DNA of 64,000 bases from Filosporella fistucella (Eukaryota > Ascomycota > Leotiomycetes > Helotiales): NCBI GenBank assembly GCA_030077755.1, contig JAQJZZ010000002.1, forward strand, positions 1,550,001 through 1,614,000, written 5' to 3'. The notes under the pieces are model-generated. The model worked only from the letters and a program-made list of their open reading frames with translations. It was not told the origin of the DNA and ran no database searches. This document shows positions 10,899-22,269 of the stretch, piece after piece. How positions within the stretch are numbered: the stretch's first letter is position 1; the number at the start of each line of letters is the position of its first letter. The translations under genes and the position numbers were made by a program.

Positions 10899-13529
10899 AT
10901 GGCTTCCTCTAGCATTGAACCCAATTTGCAATACACTTCCTGCGCAATCAACATCAGGAGCACTTTTCTCTCATACGATGGTATTGAATCACCTGAAGAG
11001 TTCGATGTCTTTCACGCCAAGGCGGTCTCTGAAGTTCAGCATTCTCGTCTTTATACCCATTATCCGGAGCAGGAGAAGAAATGGCTGATCGACTACTCGC
11101 TTTGGAAGGAATTCAGTAAGATTTGGAATGTCACTCTTATGGGGGGAACATGTTGCTAATCAACAACCATAGTGTATGGCAAGTTTCCATTTGCTCGCCC
11201 AAAATTTGATTTACGAGTCTACAAACCTATTGAAAAATCGAAGTTCAAAGTTCTGGAGATAAAGCCAGAAATTGTGGGTGATGCTGTAAGTCCCCATTTA
11301 CCAAATTCGAATGACGAAAATGGCGTTCAATATCAGGCTTCGACCGAGGATTATGCCGAGTCTCTCAAGGAAAAAGCAAAGGACGACAATAATGTGGGAC
11401 CGGCAGTAGATACTAAGAACCAGAGTAGCAGTTATGGCTATGAAGAAATTCCTGACAGTCAAGAAATTCAGTCTTCAGAGGAAATTCTATCAAACAGTAG
11501 TCCTGATATCGAGCTACCAGAGAATCGAAATACCGAAGCCTCTGATCACTCCCAACTTGAAGAACATGATTTCCTTGCAGGCGACAAGATTGACCATACT
11601 CATTCCAATGATGAAGAGATATCCCATGTCAAGAATGATCTAGGCAATATAACTTCACCTCCGTCGGACGCGGAAAGAACCCATTTCAATATCAACGACA
11701 AGAATATAATCACTATCGAGGGGTCGCAGAATGTCAAAGGCATCATGAACCTGCGTAATTCTCATTTTCCAAATGGGGCCATTGACGAAAATCCAAATTC
11801 GAACGACAGAGTTGCAGAATCTGCATGGAGCTCAACTGTCGAATTGGGTAACAAGGCCGAAAATATCATTGAGCCAAAACCCTTTCAGGATGCTCCAAGA
11901 GCGGATGACAACGAAGACGATTCAAACAGCTCGGATTTGACGGACATAGACACTGATAGCAGTGCAACTGTCAAAGGTGATTCTTCTCTTGAACCCTTTT
12001 CTGCACAAGAAAACTCTACCGTCCTTCTTACATCCGCTCAAGGAGCCAGAGAAAATGCTAGTGGCAGTGTGGATGTCGAGATGATTTCAACTAGTGAGAA
12101 GCCTTTGGAATCCGATGTATCAAAAGGCCACTGGGGCCAAAATTTCAAAGAGTCAAGTTTGGTTCCACGAAACTCCAACACTCCAATCGACCAGACCTCC
12201 GACTCTGAGGGAAGCTTTGCAACGGAGGTGTCACAAGACACTCTCGGTAGTCCGAATCATGCCATGGAAGTCGATGAGGTTTTCCATGATGCATTGGAGG
12301 ATGAGAATAATTATGCATCGGAAGATAAGAATGCTGAAAACATTGATAATATGGATGTCAGCAACAACTCTCAAGATGAAACTGAGCGTGAGTTCATCGA
12401 AGATCTCGAAGAAGCAGCTGAAAACCTCGCAAATCTTGATTCAAACATTGTAGAGAGTCCTGAAACCGAAAATGACATCGGTATGGATGAAAATGAAGAA
12501 GCAGAAATAGCTAAGAAGAAGCGAAAATACGAAGGAGAGCATGAATCCAGAGCCGCCAAGCTCAAAAAGGCATTAAGATTTCCAAGTCTTGAAAAAGCGT
12601 TAGATCAAGAGGGAAAGACTAAAAAGGATGCTGCAAAGCTAGCGTCGAATTCAATGAACGATCAAGAGAAGGGAGAAGTAGTAACAGCAGCTTTTCGCGA
12701 AAGTGCAGATACTGAAGAAGGAATTGGAATGGCGCAAATTTCACGCGAGGATGAAGACACTATCGAGACAACAGCAATTGACCACAATACCGAAGCCGCG
12801 AAGCAAATAAATGAGACAACAGTGGGACAGGGAGAAGAAGGACAGTCAAACGAACAAAAGAACGAAGTGAAAACAAACAACATAGATGAGATGAAGGCTG
12901 GAAAGAAGGAACAGATCAAAACAGAAGTGAGGGATGAGATCAAAGCGGAGGTCAAGACAGAAACTGATATCAAGCAAGATTTTGACGACAAAATGAGTGT
13001 GAAGCTGGAGCAAACCATTAAGAATGAAACAGACGTCAAAAGGGAGGTTAAAAACAAGACGGAAATCAAAGGAGAGAATGCTTCCACTACATCATGCAAG
13101 AGCGGCGCTGTTGTCTCAGAAGACGGAAGGAAGCTTGGAGACCCAGACAACAACACTTCTCCGGTCCATCCAGACACATACTATCAAGGAGCTTCCTCTT
13201 CTCTCTCTACTCTCGGAACTACCATCAAAAATGACCCAGAAGCCAACAGCGAAACTGAAGCCCAAATGACAAACAACATCTCCAATGCATCTCAAACAAC
13301 ACTGACTTCTGACAACCCACACGAGAAATCTGATTCAACTAGAAATGTTCCATCACATCCCAAGATGCAAGATGAGTCGGCATCAAATATTCCAGGTGCT
13401 TCTACCTTCAAATTTGAATTAGGAACTGCTGCTGAACCAAAGAAACAGGATAAGTGGAATGTCTACGTAGATAATGCTGAGGAATCGGAGGCTGGTAATA
13501 TCGTCAAGCCGGAATGGGTCAACATCTAA
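10899..13529 (+). CDS. Family A: YTS/LIDxxLW-module protein with disordered acidic tail
   Basis: Two exons, 10899-11115 and 11173-13529, split by a 57-nt intron (GTAAGA...CATAG, with GCTAATC as a plausible branch point), give about 857 residues. The start is the first ATG in a good context (AGAATGG). Residues 12-90 hold a compact module shared with the genes at 44.2 and 59.6 kb: YTSC..., EEFDVFH, KKWLIDYSLWKEF, then FPFARP. The rest is low-complexity, acidic and Ser/Asp/Glu-rich, without membrane segments. A Lys/Glu block near residues 655-708 contains repeated psi-K-x-E motifs, the SUMO acceptor consensus. A basic stretch KKKRKYEGEHESRAAKLKKA (near 12.5 kb) is a plausible nuclear localisation signal. 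I do not recognise the family; a nuclear scaffold role is only a guess. Confidence 0.82.
12914..13075 (+). other. Array of SUMO-consensus motifs within family A
   Basis: Within about 55 residues the sequence presents IKTE, IKAE, VKTE, IKQD, VKLE, IKNE, VKRE and IKGE, eight hits to psi-K-x-(D/E), with another (VKPE) at the extreme C-terminus. This is read directly from the translation. SUMO conjugation itself is not shown. Confidence 0.6.
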
Positions 13530-14082
13530 GGGGGTGCAGAGGAATTTTCACATAGTCGAAGGTTGCGAAGGATTTGCAGGTATGGAATCAATATGGGAAT
13601 AATGGCGGAGCTCAATGGGCTCACACGGATATTTCAAGAATCAAAGGAGAGATCTCGAGAAGGCTTAACCAGGGGATCGGCACAAGGGGTTTCCGCGTAA
13701 TGATTTTCGAGTTTATGCATAGATGCAGATCATTTCATATTTCCAACGTGGCAGCATCATCATTTCTCCCCTTGTATTTATGAACACTTCCATCTTATGG
13801 ACTCAAAATTAAGTCGAAAAAATATCAATTTTACAGTGTGCAAACATACGTTTGCTATTGATATATCTAAAACCACCTCCGCTGTGAAGTACCGGTCCGC
13901 TAATTTTTGCTATCCTCTCGTTACAAACAACAAAGCATAGCTGTGCTCTCTTGGAATTCTTGAATCCTTAGATCTCCAATCACGCCAACTCCTTTTCCAA
14001 CGATATCCACAATTCAAATATGCTCTGGAACGTCAGCAAGTTGAACCTCTCTATATTTCTCCACTGCTCTTTTCAAATGCAT
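13530..14082. other. Intergenic, convergent 3' ends
   Basis: About 550 bases between the stop of family A and the HExxH-type region on the other strand. It becomes AT-rich after 13780. Only short frames without protein-like character; I see no gene. Confidence 0.35.
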
Positions 14083-15579
14083 TCATCTTTCTCTAGTGGA
14101 TAAAATAGCCAGTTTTCCCAGTTTCACCCTCGCGATAACTTCCATGTAAGGTTGCCTTCCTAGGCAAATAAGTATTTGCTCGCAGTTCACTCGGATTGTT
14201 TCGACATTAGTCGAATCAGCGGGCGGTAGGATCTCATTGAGAAGTCTCCTAGCTTTGTCGTCCACAGTCCGTTCGCTCAGTCCCATTGCATTTTTCCAAA
14301 AATGAATGCTGACTGAGATTAGTCATCTCATGTAAGAGACCCTCCAGCTTCTGTTGTGCCTCTACATTTCCATTCGGCATAAGACTTTCAATAATCTTCC
14401 TAAATCCCAAATGAAGCTTCCTAACACCCATCCTCTGATCCGGCAACTCCGTCTCAGCAGCTTCCTCCCTGCAAGGTACCAGCTTCACAACTTTCCTATG
14501 ATAAGCGAATAACTCCATCGCACTCTCCATTAATCCCTCAAACGTAAACATATACCTCTCTTCCCACTGATCAACCATCTTCAAAAACTCTAGCGAATCC
14601 ATTACTTCCCTCACGAGTCCATCTCTCATTTTACAAAACGGTAAATACGCACCCGCAAACTCTCTCTTCATAACCCTATCATGTTCCAACTTCTTCTCAA
14701 GACTCATGCCCATCAGTGCTCTCAAACTGAACTCCTCTATCCCCTCCTTCTCCCTTCCTTCCGCAATGGTCCATTCCCACCTCTCATCTCTACTTTTCTT
14801 GACCACCATCCCTGCACCACCTTCGGGACTTTCAACGCATTCCCAGTTCCCAATTTTCTAACATGAATATTCCAGAAGAGTTCAGAATGTATATTCTCGA
14901 GATAGGAGACTGGGATGGGGATACTGTATGAATGAGGAGGTAGATGAGGTGATATTTAGACAGAAGAATGATTGGTTTTTACTTTTGAATCTGTGCGTGT
15001 AGAGGGGAAATCTTGGATATAGAGAGCTAGTTCTGGGACACCTGGGATGGGGATTCGAGATGAGATATAAATGGGTAGAGCATTCCGCCGTAGAGTGTTT
15101 TTTCAATGGAACGACCTAATCTATCATATCATTAGCTTCCGCATTCCCATTCCAAAAATAAAGTGTTCAGAAAAACATGAGAGAAAGCAGATTTCTGGAA
15201 GAACATATTCAGCATCCACCTCGCTCCCAAAATAGCTCTCCAATGTCCTACTATATACCTCCCCTCTAAACACACCCCTCTCATCGAAAATATTCTTCGC
15301 ATAGTTTAATACATGCATCATCTCATGTACCAATACATTCGAGACATAAAACTGCTCTATTAAACTCTCCGCATCCGTTAGTCTATCGTTCAATAGAGGA
15401 GCTGCACATTGGTAAGAGATATACATGTTTATACTCCCATCACCTGATAAAAGCGTTAGACCATCTGTTATTGAGAGGCTTGAATCCGAGGAGCAATGGA
15501 TCTTGACACCAGTGATAAGATCAGCGCCGGAATCGAGGAAGGAGATGCGTAGGTGTTGGGTGAGCATTTCATCAGTCAA
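14083..15579 (-). pseudogene. HExxH metallopeptidase-like gene, structure unresolved, possibly decayed
   Basis: The block at 15579-15200 reads as a metallopeptidase-like segment with VLVHEMMHVLNYAKN (HExxH at 15313-15327), then ESYFGSEVDAE. In another frame just downstream LGRSIEKTLYGGMLYPF follows. Together these resemble the fungal pattern HExxH...ESYF...xELGxxxEKxxFGG of small secreted-type metallopeptidase-like proteins. A further coding-like block runs at 14860-14340 (KKLEHDRVMKREFAG, MVDQWEERYMFTFEG), and the last 200 bases switch frame again to VDDKARRLLNEILPP. I could not find donor/acceptor pairs with matching phases for these junctions, so it is either a gene with unusual splicing or a pseudogene. 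No intact signal peptide was located, and coding-like sequence extends somewhat upstream of 15579. Confidence 0.4.
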
Positions 15580-16887
15580 TGTGTAGAAAATATTTTCTGC
15601 TTCCTTTCCATCTCCGGATTGCAGTGGACTCCTTCAATCAAAACTCTTCCACTGTGAGAGCTCATCTGAGGTAGTTCAAAGGAGATAGCAAGGAGGAAAA
15701 CGGGGGTGAGAGATCGGTGTTCTGTGGGATAGGAGCATTGCATCGAAAAAAATCTTAGGCCATATTAGGTATGTCATCAAAATTATGAAAGAAGGAAGAG
15801 AGAGAAATACATACCCACGCAAACCTCCCAATTTCTTCTAAGATCCTACTAGCTATTCTCAAACTAGGCTGCATAACCACTCATATCCTCTCTTCACACA
15901 TAATCCATCTCATTCTCTCCTCTCCAACTCTCAATAATCTATCATCAACTTCATACCCTACCCCTTCTCGCTTAATATCTCCCTCATTTATCCCACAAAC
16001 CCACAACCCTCTCCCTAAAGGACCCAAAACCCCATTCCTCAGCCCTTCTCTCTGAACCTCTCTCTCACTGATGCACTCCAGTTCCCTTAACAGAGCCGTA
16101 GTATAACCGCTCAAATAGCGCGTTGATATTCTTCTATTTCTGCTCTGCGGCCTAGGGTTGGGGGGGAGAGGAGTGGGTGGAGAGGTGAAAGAGGCGCGAG
16201 GCCTGATTTGGAGGGTCCAAATGGGAGGGAGGGGGGTGGAGGGTAGCGGGATGAGAAGGGTGGCATTGGGATTGTGAACTGTGGAGGTCGGAGGTGGAAT
16301 TGGATTTGGATGGAAGTGACGAGAAGAAGAAGAGATAGATAAGATTCACTAGTGACGCAACCTAGGAAAAGTGAATAGATTGCAAGTGATTATGCGATGT
16401 CTCTTCGATTTGTCATCCACATACAACGACTTCATCCTTTCCATCACAATTTCAATTGTAGGAAAGAACCACATCGTTCATTACTCTTTGTCAAAGACAA
16501 CCTACAACCGCAAACATCCACCCCTTACCATTTCGTCTCATAAACCTAACCGAATGACGTTCTTTATCAGCCCCTGATTTCGCCTAAATTTGATCACCCC
16601 TATTCAGAGAAACAAAGCGAATCACGTGGTTCATACATTAAGAAAGCGCGATATAATAGTAACAAACATTGAAGAAAATGATAAGACAGAGAAATGAGAT
16701 GTTAGAAAATTGATGGGGAGTGCATTTGTCCAAGAATAATGAATTTCATCTATAATGCTAAATAAATAGCTGCCCAATCATCAATCAATCAATCATCCAT
16801 GCTTATGCATCATACTTTTGATAGTCATCATCATGCTCTTTCTTTCAATTCTCCCCCTTCTCTCCCTCTCCTCGACTTCAGTCGTAT
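15580..16887. other. Intergenic with strongly strand-asymmetric, G-rich tract
   Basis: Between the HExxH region and the subtilase. From about 15840 to 16140 the plus strand is very pyrimidine-rich; from about 16150 to 16340 it turns purine-rich and G-rich. The latter includes four G-runs with very short loops at 16223-16243, a G-quadruplex-type arrangement. Several minus-strand frames here are composition artefacts. The remainder up to 16887 is the 3' flank of the subtilase, where short ATCA repeats occur near 16780. Confidence 0.45.
16223..16250 (+). other. Candidate G-quadruplex motif
   Basis: Plus-strand runs GGG-A-GGG-A-GGGGGG-TGGA-GGG fit the G3+N1-7 rule with three short loops, and another GGG follows at 16248-16250. 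This is sequence pattern only. Confidence 0.5.
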
Positions 16888-18256
16888 TTATGCACCATTT
16901 CCGTTGTATGCAATCAAGTTTGGTGATCCGTTGGGATTTGGGATCTTGCCAGTAGTAGCCAAAGCCTTGAGACGGCTTTGGACAGCAGCGGGGGTAGAGA
17001 GACCCTCGAGAGCGATGAGGTAGGCGGCGAGACCGGCGACGTGGGGACAGGCCATGGAAGTACCAGAGATGGTGTTTGTGGCAGTAGTGCTTCCAATCCA
17101 AGAACTCAAGATACCGACACCTGGGCCGAAGATGTCGACAACAGATCCGTAGTTGGAGAAACTGGCACGGTTATCGTTGGAGTCAATGGCACCAACAGTG
17201 ACAGCAAGAGGCTCAGAAGCAGGAGAGTAGTTGGCAGCGTTGGCGTTGTCATTTCCGGCAGCGACCACAACGGTGACGCCTCGGGCGATGGTGTTGCGGA
17301 CAGCAGTGTTGACGGCAGAAGAAAGACCACCTCCAAGAGACATGGAGAGAACGGAATTAGCTGCGGCGTTGTTACCGACCCATTGAATACCTGAGATGAC
17401 ACCAGAGTTTGATCCTGAACCATCGGCGCCGAGGACCTTGACAGCTACGAGACGAGCACTCTTGGCGACACCGTAGGTTGAACCTGCGATAGTACCAGCG
17501 CAGTGAGTACCGTGTCCATTCTCATCGGTGTTCTGAAATTTGTTAGAAAATGCACTACACGACCGTTCGAATAACCTACAGCTGAGCCAGAGATGAAGTT
17601 AGCACCAAAGGTAGCACGTCCACCGAATTGGCTGTGGCTAGTATAGATACCAGTATCAACAACATAGACAGTGGTACCGCTACCAGCAGAAGAGTCATAG
17701 ATATAAGTGGTAGAGTCCTGGTTACGGTGGGAGATACGGCCAAGACCGTATGGGGCACCAGTTTGAGAAGTAAGAGCAGAGGCGTAAACCTTGGCATCTT
17801 TCTCAACGTAAGCGACTTCAGGAGAAGCAGCGATTTCGGCGATGGAAGCAGAGTCTGCTGTGACTTGAAATCCCTTGAATGAACCGATGTCGTAAGTGGC
17901 TCCGATACCATTTTCATCGCGGCGGGAGAGGCTGAGGTTGAGTTAGTAAGTGAGGTTACATAGCTTGTATGGCAATTTACATAGAGCTGATGGATTCGAT
18001 GTGGCTTGCAACCATTGTAAGATCGACATCCTCGTTGTAGACGACAATGTAGCCTGTTAATGTTAGATTATTTATTTGAAATCAGATGAAGTGGCAAAAT
18101 TGCCCTTCAGCCCTTGGATGCCTTACTGTCGGGTACAACATCTGTTGCTTCAATGTTTCGAATCTTGAGGTGACCAGCAGATGGAGCTGGAGCAGCAAAG
18201 ACGCCAGGAGCGACCAAAGCAGCCAAAGCCGCGAGTTTGACGAGATAAGAAGCCAT
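16888..18256 (-). CDS. Secreted proteinase K-type subtilisin (S8A)
   Basis: Four exons (introns 17533-17579, 17932-17980 and 18054-18126) give about 399 residues. A signal peptide (ASYLVKLAALAALVAPGVFA) is followed by an I9 inhibitor-type propeptide (YIVVYNEDVDLTMVASHI...). The mature catalytic domain carries all three triad motifs: Asp in YVVDTGIYTSH, His in NGHGTHCAG and Ser in SGTSMACPHVAG, plus the oxyanion region VVVAAGNDNANA. Length and order are typical of fungal alkaline/cuticle-degrading subtilases, which act outside the cell on protein substrates and are usually induced by protein or derepressed by nutrient limitation. No lesions seen. Confidence 0.95.
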
Positions 18257-18345
18257 GATACCAAGTGAAGACTATTCAGAAAAGAAGTTGATGATTGAGA
18301 AGATGATTGATTGATGATGAGAGAAATTGACAGAGGAACTTTGAA

Positions 18346-18355
18346 GATACTTATA
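18346..18355 (-). promoter_or_regulatory. TATA-like element of the subtilase
   Basis: On the minus strand TATAAGTATC lies about 90 bases upstream of the subtilase ATG at 18256, a plausible TATA position for a fungal secreted-protein gene with a short leader. Confidence 0.4.
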
Positions 18356-18372
18356 CTCTCTTGAAAGCTCAA

Positions 18373-20100
18373 GGAAGTCCTGTTTCGTGGTTCATTTCAA
18401 GTCCTGTCTATCAAGACTAAGATCTTGAGTAATTTTTGTCACTTGCCAATCTGCATCCTCCATCTTCATCTCACCATCAACACCTTCTTGATACGTAACT
18501 GTCCGTGGCGATCAAATGGAGAACCATTGTAGAATTTGAAAGTTCGAGAGCGCCACAAGGACGTTGCGAGTGGGGGAGGCGTCTTCGGGAGGCTTGGCTA
18601 GGGCGATAACTCAGGGGCTAGATGGAGTATGCGAGTCTGATAGGTTCATCCGAAGTAAAAGGAGACGAGTTTCGTACTAGAAGCCGACTGGTGCAAGAGC
18701 GGATTGAGACTAAAATGTAGCCACCCCCCTCTGCCGATCAATACACTTGAATGCCGGACCGTTCAAAAGTTCAGATAACCTTTAAGCTTCACTGCTTTCC
18801 CTCCCCTTGTTTCTGCACCTCGCTGCATGCCATCATCTTTAGCGCCATGATATCCGAGCAAATTAGGAAAGTGACAAGACGTTTGGCAGCTGCCACGATT
18901 TCTGATTGGGAGACTGGACGATAGTGAAGGATAGCCAAGTTCTCATTTCTGAGATAATAATTGTAATTGATGTCGCACATTACCGGTGCAGATTGAAGGA
19001 GTATTCAAACTTGGTTTAGATGCTTCTTCCCTTGGGCTATGTTTCAACCTGCCCAAAAAGGTCAACCCCGAAGCTATTCACGACGAATAATATGTGCTGA
19101 GTAGATGTCTTGGATGAGATGCATACTTGGCGATATACAATCTCGGGGGATTAAGATGTGCCGTCCTCCGAAATAATGTCAACCTCTCAATTCGTCTCCA
19201 TTTAACCCCTCAATTTGAGCTGAGTACCATTCTAACCCTACTTTGATAGCCATGGTTGCTTATCGTAGTAGTCAACTTGGCATTTGCGATCGGCAGTCCC
19301 TGAAAGGCTGGTGATTATTGAACCGAGGGATTGAGGCATGTTCCCAAGTAGCTTGACTCGCATGGAACACCGCATCTTGCATCTGCAGGTTTGTCGTGAG
19401 GTGGAGGGATTTGAAGGAATATTGAGGTTTTATTCATGGTATCATACTCATAAGATTGGACTGATTTGATAGAGAGATTGAGAGAGGAAGAAACGGACCG
19501 TCGTGTTGAGTAAATTGATGAGGTTCACGATGCAAGTTGATGTTGACAGAAGAATGAAAAGATGGAGGCACGAAATCAGGTGGGCGGACCAATTCGCTTA
19601 TTCCCGGACCGCCTCGGACCACATCCCAAAGCATCCACTTCCTCCCCTTAGATCTCAATCTGCCCTGATCGTCTGATCTGCCGATGCACGGTGAGTAGAG
19701 CGGAGCAAGCACGTACAAGTCACACAACATCACAACACCAAGAACCTTATCACCACTTCTCCTCCTGCCAGAAACGGTCTCGTTCACAATCACATCATGC
19801 GGAGACCTTGGAACAACCATCGCACTAGAACATTTCAACCACTTCGAGAAGAACATGCTTGAGGGCGGCAATAACGCCATTCTCTTCTTCCCGTGCAAAG
19901 CGCTTTGAACTATTCACATCTATTCCCAGCTGCCATATCCAGCCTCCTAGGCACGGGAAGCGACCTGCCTAAATCGACTTTTGTATCCGCGGCAGGGACA
20001 ATTTACCTCTTCTCAATCTCCAAGCCCAAATACCAAGCACAAGTAGCACATTGAAAAAGTCAAACACCAGGGAGCCACCGAAGATAACCGCTACAAATGT
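18373..20100. other. Long intergenic region
   Basis: About 1.7 kb upstream of the subtilase and downstream of the transporter pseudogene. The 154-codon minus-strand frame at 19434-19898 has no domain-like features. I see no convincing gene or RNA gene. It probably carries subtilase upstream regulatory sequence. Confidence 0.35.
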
Positions 20101-21475
20101 CTATGCTTTATCGGTAGTCATCGAAACGACAGTCATGACAATAGCCCACGGCAACATCCAGAGAAAGTTTGAGCCAAGAGATTGAATCAGATACCATTTT
20201 TGGGGATGTAGAGAGGAGAATGGCGCTTATTTGGAAGCTGAGAGCATAAAAGATGTAACACCAATCGATAGTCTGTCTTGTTAGCACTGCTTGGGGTATT
20301 GTGGGGGTTGAATTACCTTCCACATTTGTTGAGTTATACTTGCAACGGTAGATGAGTCCGAAAGATAGTAGGCAAAGCTGTCGATGCCCCAGAATGAAAG
20401 GAAGATGCAAATGGGAACCTCGATTACAAGGGCGATGGCACAAGATATCCATGCGGGACGTGTGATTCCTATTATCAAACAATAAGTGAAATGTATGGAC
20501 AAAGACAATTGACTTACTCCGAAGTTCAAACCAAGTTCCTCGACGTTTCCGAATTTCAGGACCGACAGAATTTCTCTATTCTCCCCATTCATGCCCAACG
20601 AATGTCAAAGTTGACGCCTGCAAGCTCTGCACAGGAACCATGAATATTCCCCATCTGATTGTATTGAAAACTCCCCACGCTGTAGCATAATCGAGACCCA
20701 TTCCAACAATTTTGTGAGTGAGCCAGAGATATATCGCATTTCTGATTGCTGATTCTGAAAATGTCCATACACCAGGTCTGACCAGAATCCCAAGTGGCTT
20801 CCAACCTGGTTTTGGTTTTGTCTCGGAGTCCTCTGCCTTACGCCTCCGTTGCACGACGATATACAAGAAGTAGAGCAATCCTACCAAAGAAGCTGTCATA
20901 TCACAAGATATTCGAATAAGAGCTTGATTGTTGACCGTAGGAGTATGTCTGCCAATATGAAATCGCGAGATTATGAGTAGATCCAGAACGATGTTGACTG
21001 CAAATTTACAACAGCTGATGACAAACAGTACATCAGGCAGATCGAGTGCTCGTGTGGAACTACTGACAGCAGTTTCAACGGCAGATGAAAGAGCAGACAC
21101 CGATGATATACGGACATATGACAATGAAGTCTGACGAACTTCGGACGGTACGAATGCCCCGGCAAGTTTTTCCGAAGCAGCCACGAAGATGATAGTAAGA
21201 AGTGCTCCAAGAATGGTTTGTACGACGAGTAAGGTATATGTGAGACTGATTCGAGCATTCAGGTTCCGATTCGATTTGTCTCCAATGATGTTGAATACGA
21301 CCCTTGGAAGTCCCTCATTGATGACCTCAACAATAATACCAATATAAGTATAGACATCGGTCGTTACGACGCGACTGGAGTCGATATTGGCTACCCACAG
21401 CTTGCTGAGAGTGCTGTACACCGCTGGTAAAAGGAAAGCCCCAAAGTTGAAAACGAGGGAACCATAAAAACTTGA
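20101..21475 (-). pseudogene. MATE-like multidrug/solute transporter, disrupted
   Basis: The translated frames show a polytopic membrane protein of the fungal MATE-like group: GSLVFNFGAFLLPAVYSTLS, VVTTDVYTYIG, EVINEGLPRVVFNIIGDKS, many hydrophobic segments, and near the end SNFLWMLPWAIVMTVVSM. Two ordinary introns are recognisable (about 20466-20518, and one near 20280-20320). Two lesions are seen. There is an in-frame TAG at 20576-20578 between VGHEWGE and RNSVGPE, with the same frame continuing coherently into KRRGTWFELRR and ITRPAW. There is also a run of five T (plus strand 20197-20201) where the conserved continuation SPKWYLIQSL needs one base fewer. The 5' exon or exons (to about 21.7 kb) could not be joined in frame. 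It is either a pseudogene or affected by assembly errors; the nonsense codon favours the former. Confidence 0.65.
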
Positions 21476-21699
21476 CCATGATCAGCTTCAGTCCCAAGGT
21501 TTTGGAAAACATGCCTTTTTCTATCAATAAACCTGCGTAGTCCCCTTCGCCTCGTCTCATCTCCTCCAATCGTCAGACTGACCTCGGTATGAACATGATC
21601 ATCCTTTGTCGAAAGCATCTTGTATCTGAATCTCGCCCACAACAGAAGTCGCATAGCGAGGAGTCTCCTCGGTCTGACCCATCGCATTTATCTTCATAA

Positions 21700-22269
21700 G
21701 GGGTCTCCCACTCTTCAGTGGCAAAGTAACGTTGGCAACATTTTGAGTTTTGCTGAGTGCGGCTCTATGAAGATGTGGGAAATGATCGCCTTTAAAGTGC
21801 GGAGACATCTCCCCGAGCCAGCTTGGCTGGAATGTGATTGGTGAAATTGAAGACCACCAACTATCTGAGCCGTACGACGGGATGCCAAGATAATTGGAGC
21901 CATATTATCGGGAGCAGAATTCATGGTGGAGGTTCTCAGTGGAAGAGCGAGTCCAGAAATATCACAATAGAATGAACATGTAGGGGCAGTGATGTTGTTG
22001 CGAACCGATTCATTGCTTTCATTTCGTCCGCTGACGGACACAGACGCATTCTGTATTTTGCCTTGGAGCCTGACGATTCATCGTGTCTTGCTCGTGGACT
22101 TAACATATGATAACGCATGCAACTAAGAATTGCACTCCTGGGTATAATTCAATCATCAACGCACTTCCACGTAAACACGCGCTCCTTTTGTCATCCCTTC
22201 TCAAAGTCCCGAAGTCGGTACTCTAGATTACTCCACAATTGAACATCTCTCCTCTGGCAATGCGACGCC
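21700..22269. other. Intergenic
   Basis: Upstream of the MATE-like pseudogene and downstream of the O-fucosyltransferase-like gene. Overlapping short frames on both strands look non-coding. I see no further feature. Confidence 0.3.

Noticed and set aside
15881..16114. 77-codon minus-strand frame rich in Glu/Arg/Gly
   Set aside because: Coincides with a strongly pyrimidine-rich plus strand; composition alone opens the frame. It may still be a leader of the HExxH gene but I cannot support it.
19434..19898. 154-codon minus-strand frame upstream of the subtilase
   Set aside because: No domain, low-complexity ends, no splice partner; likely non-coding.
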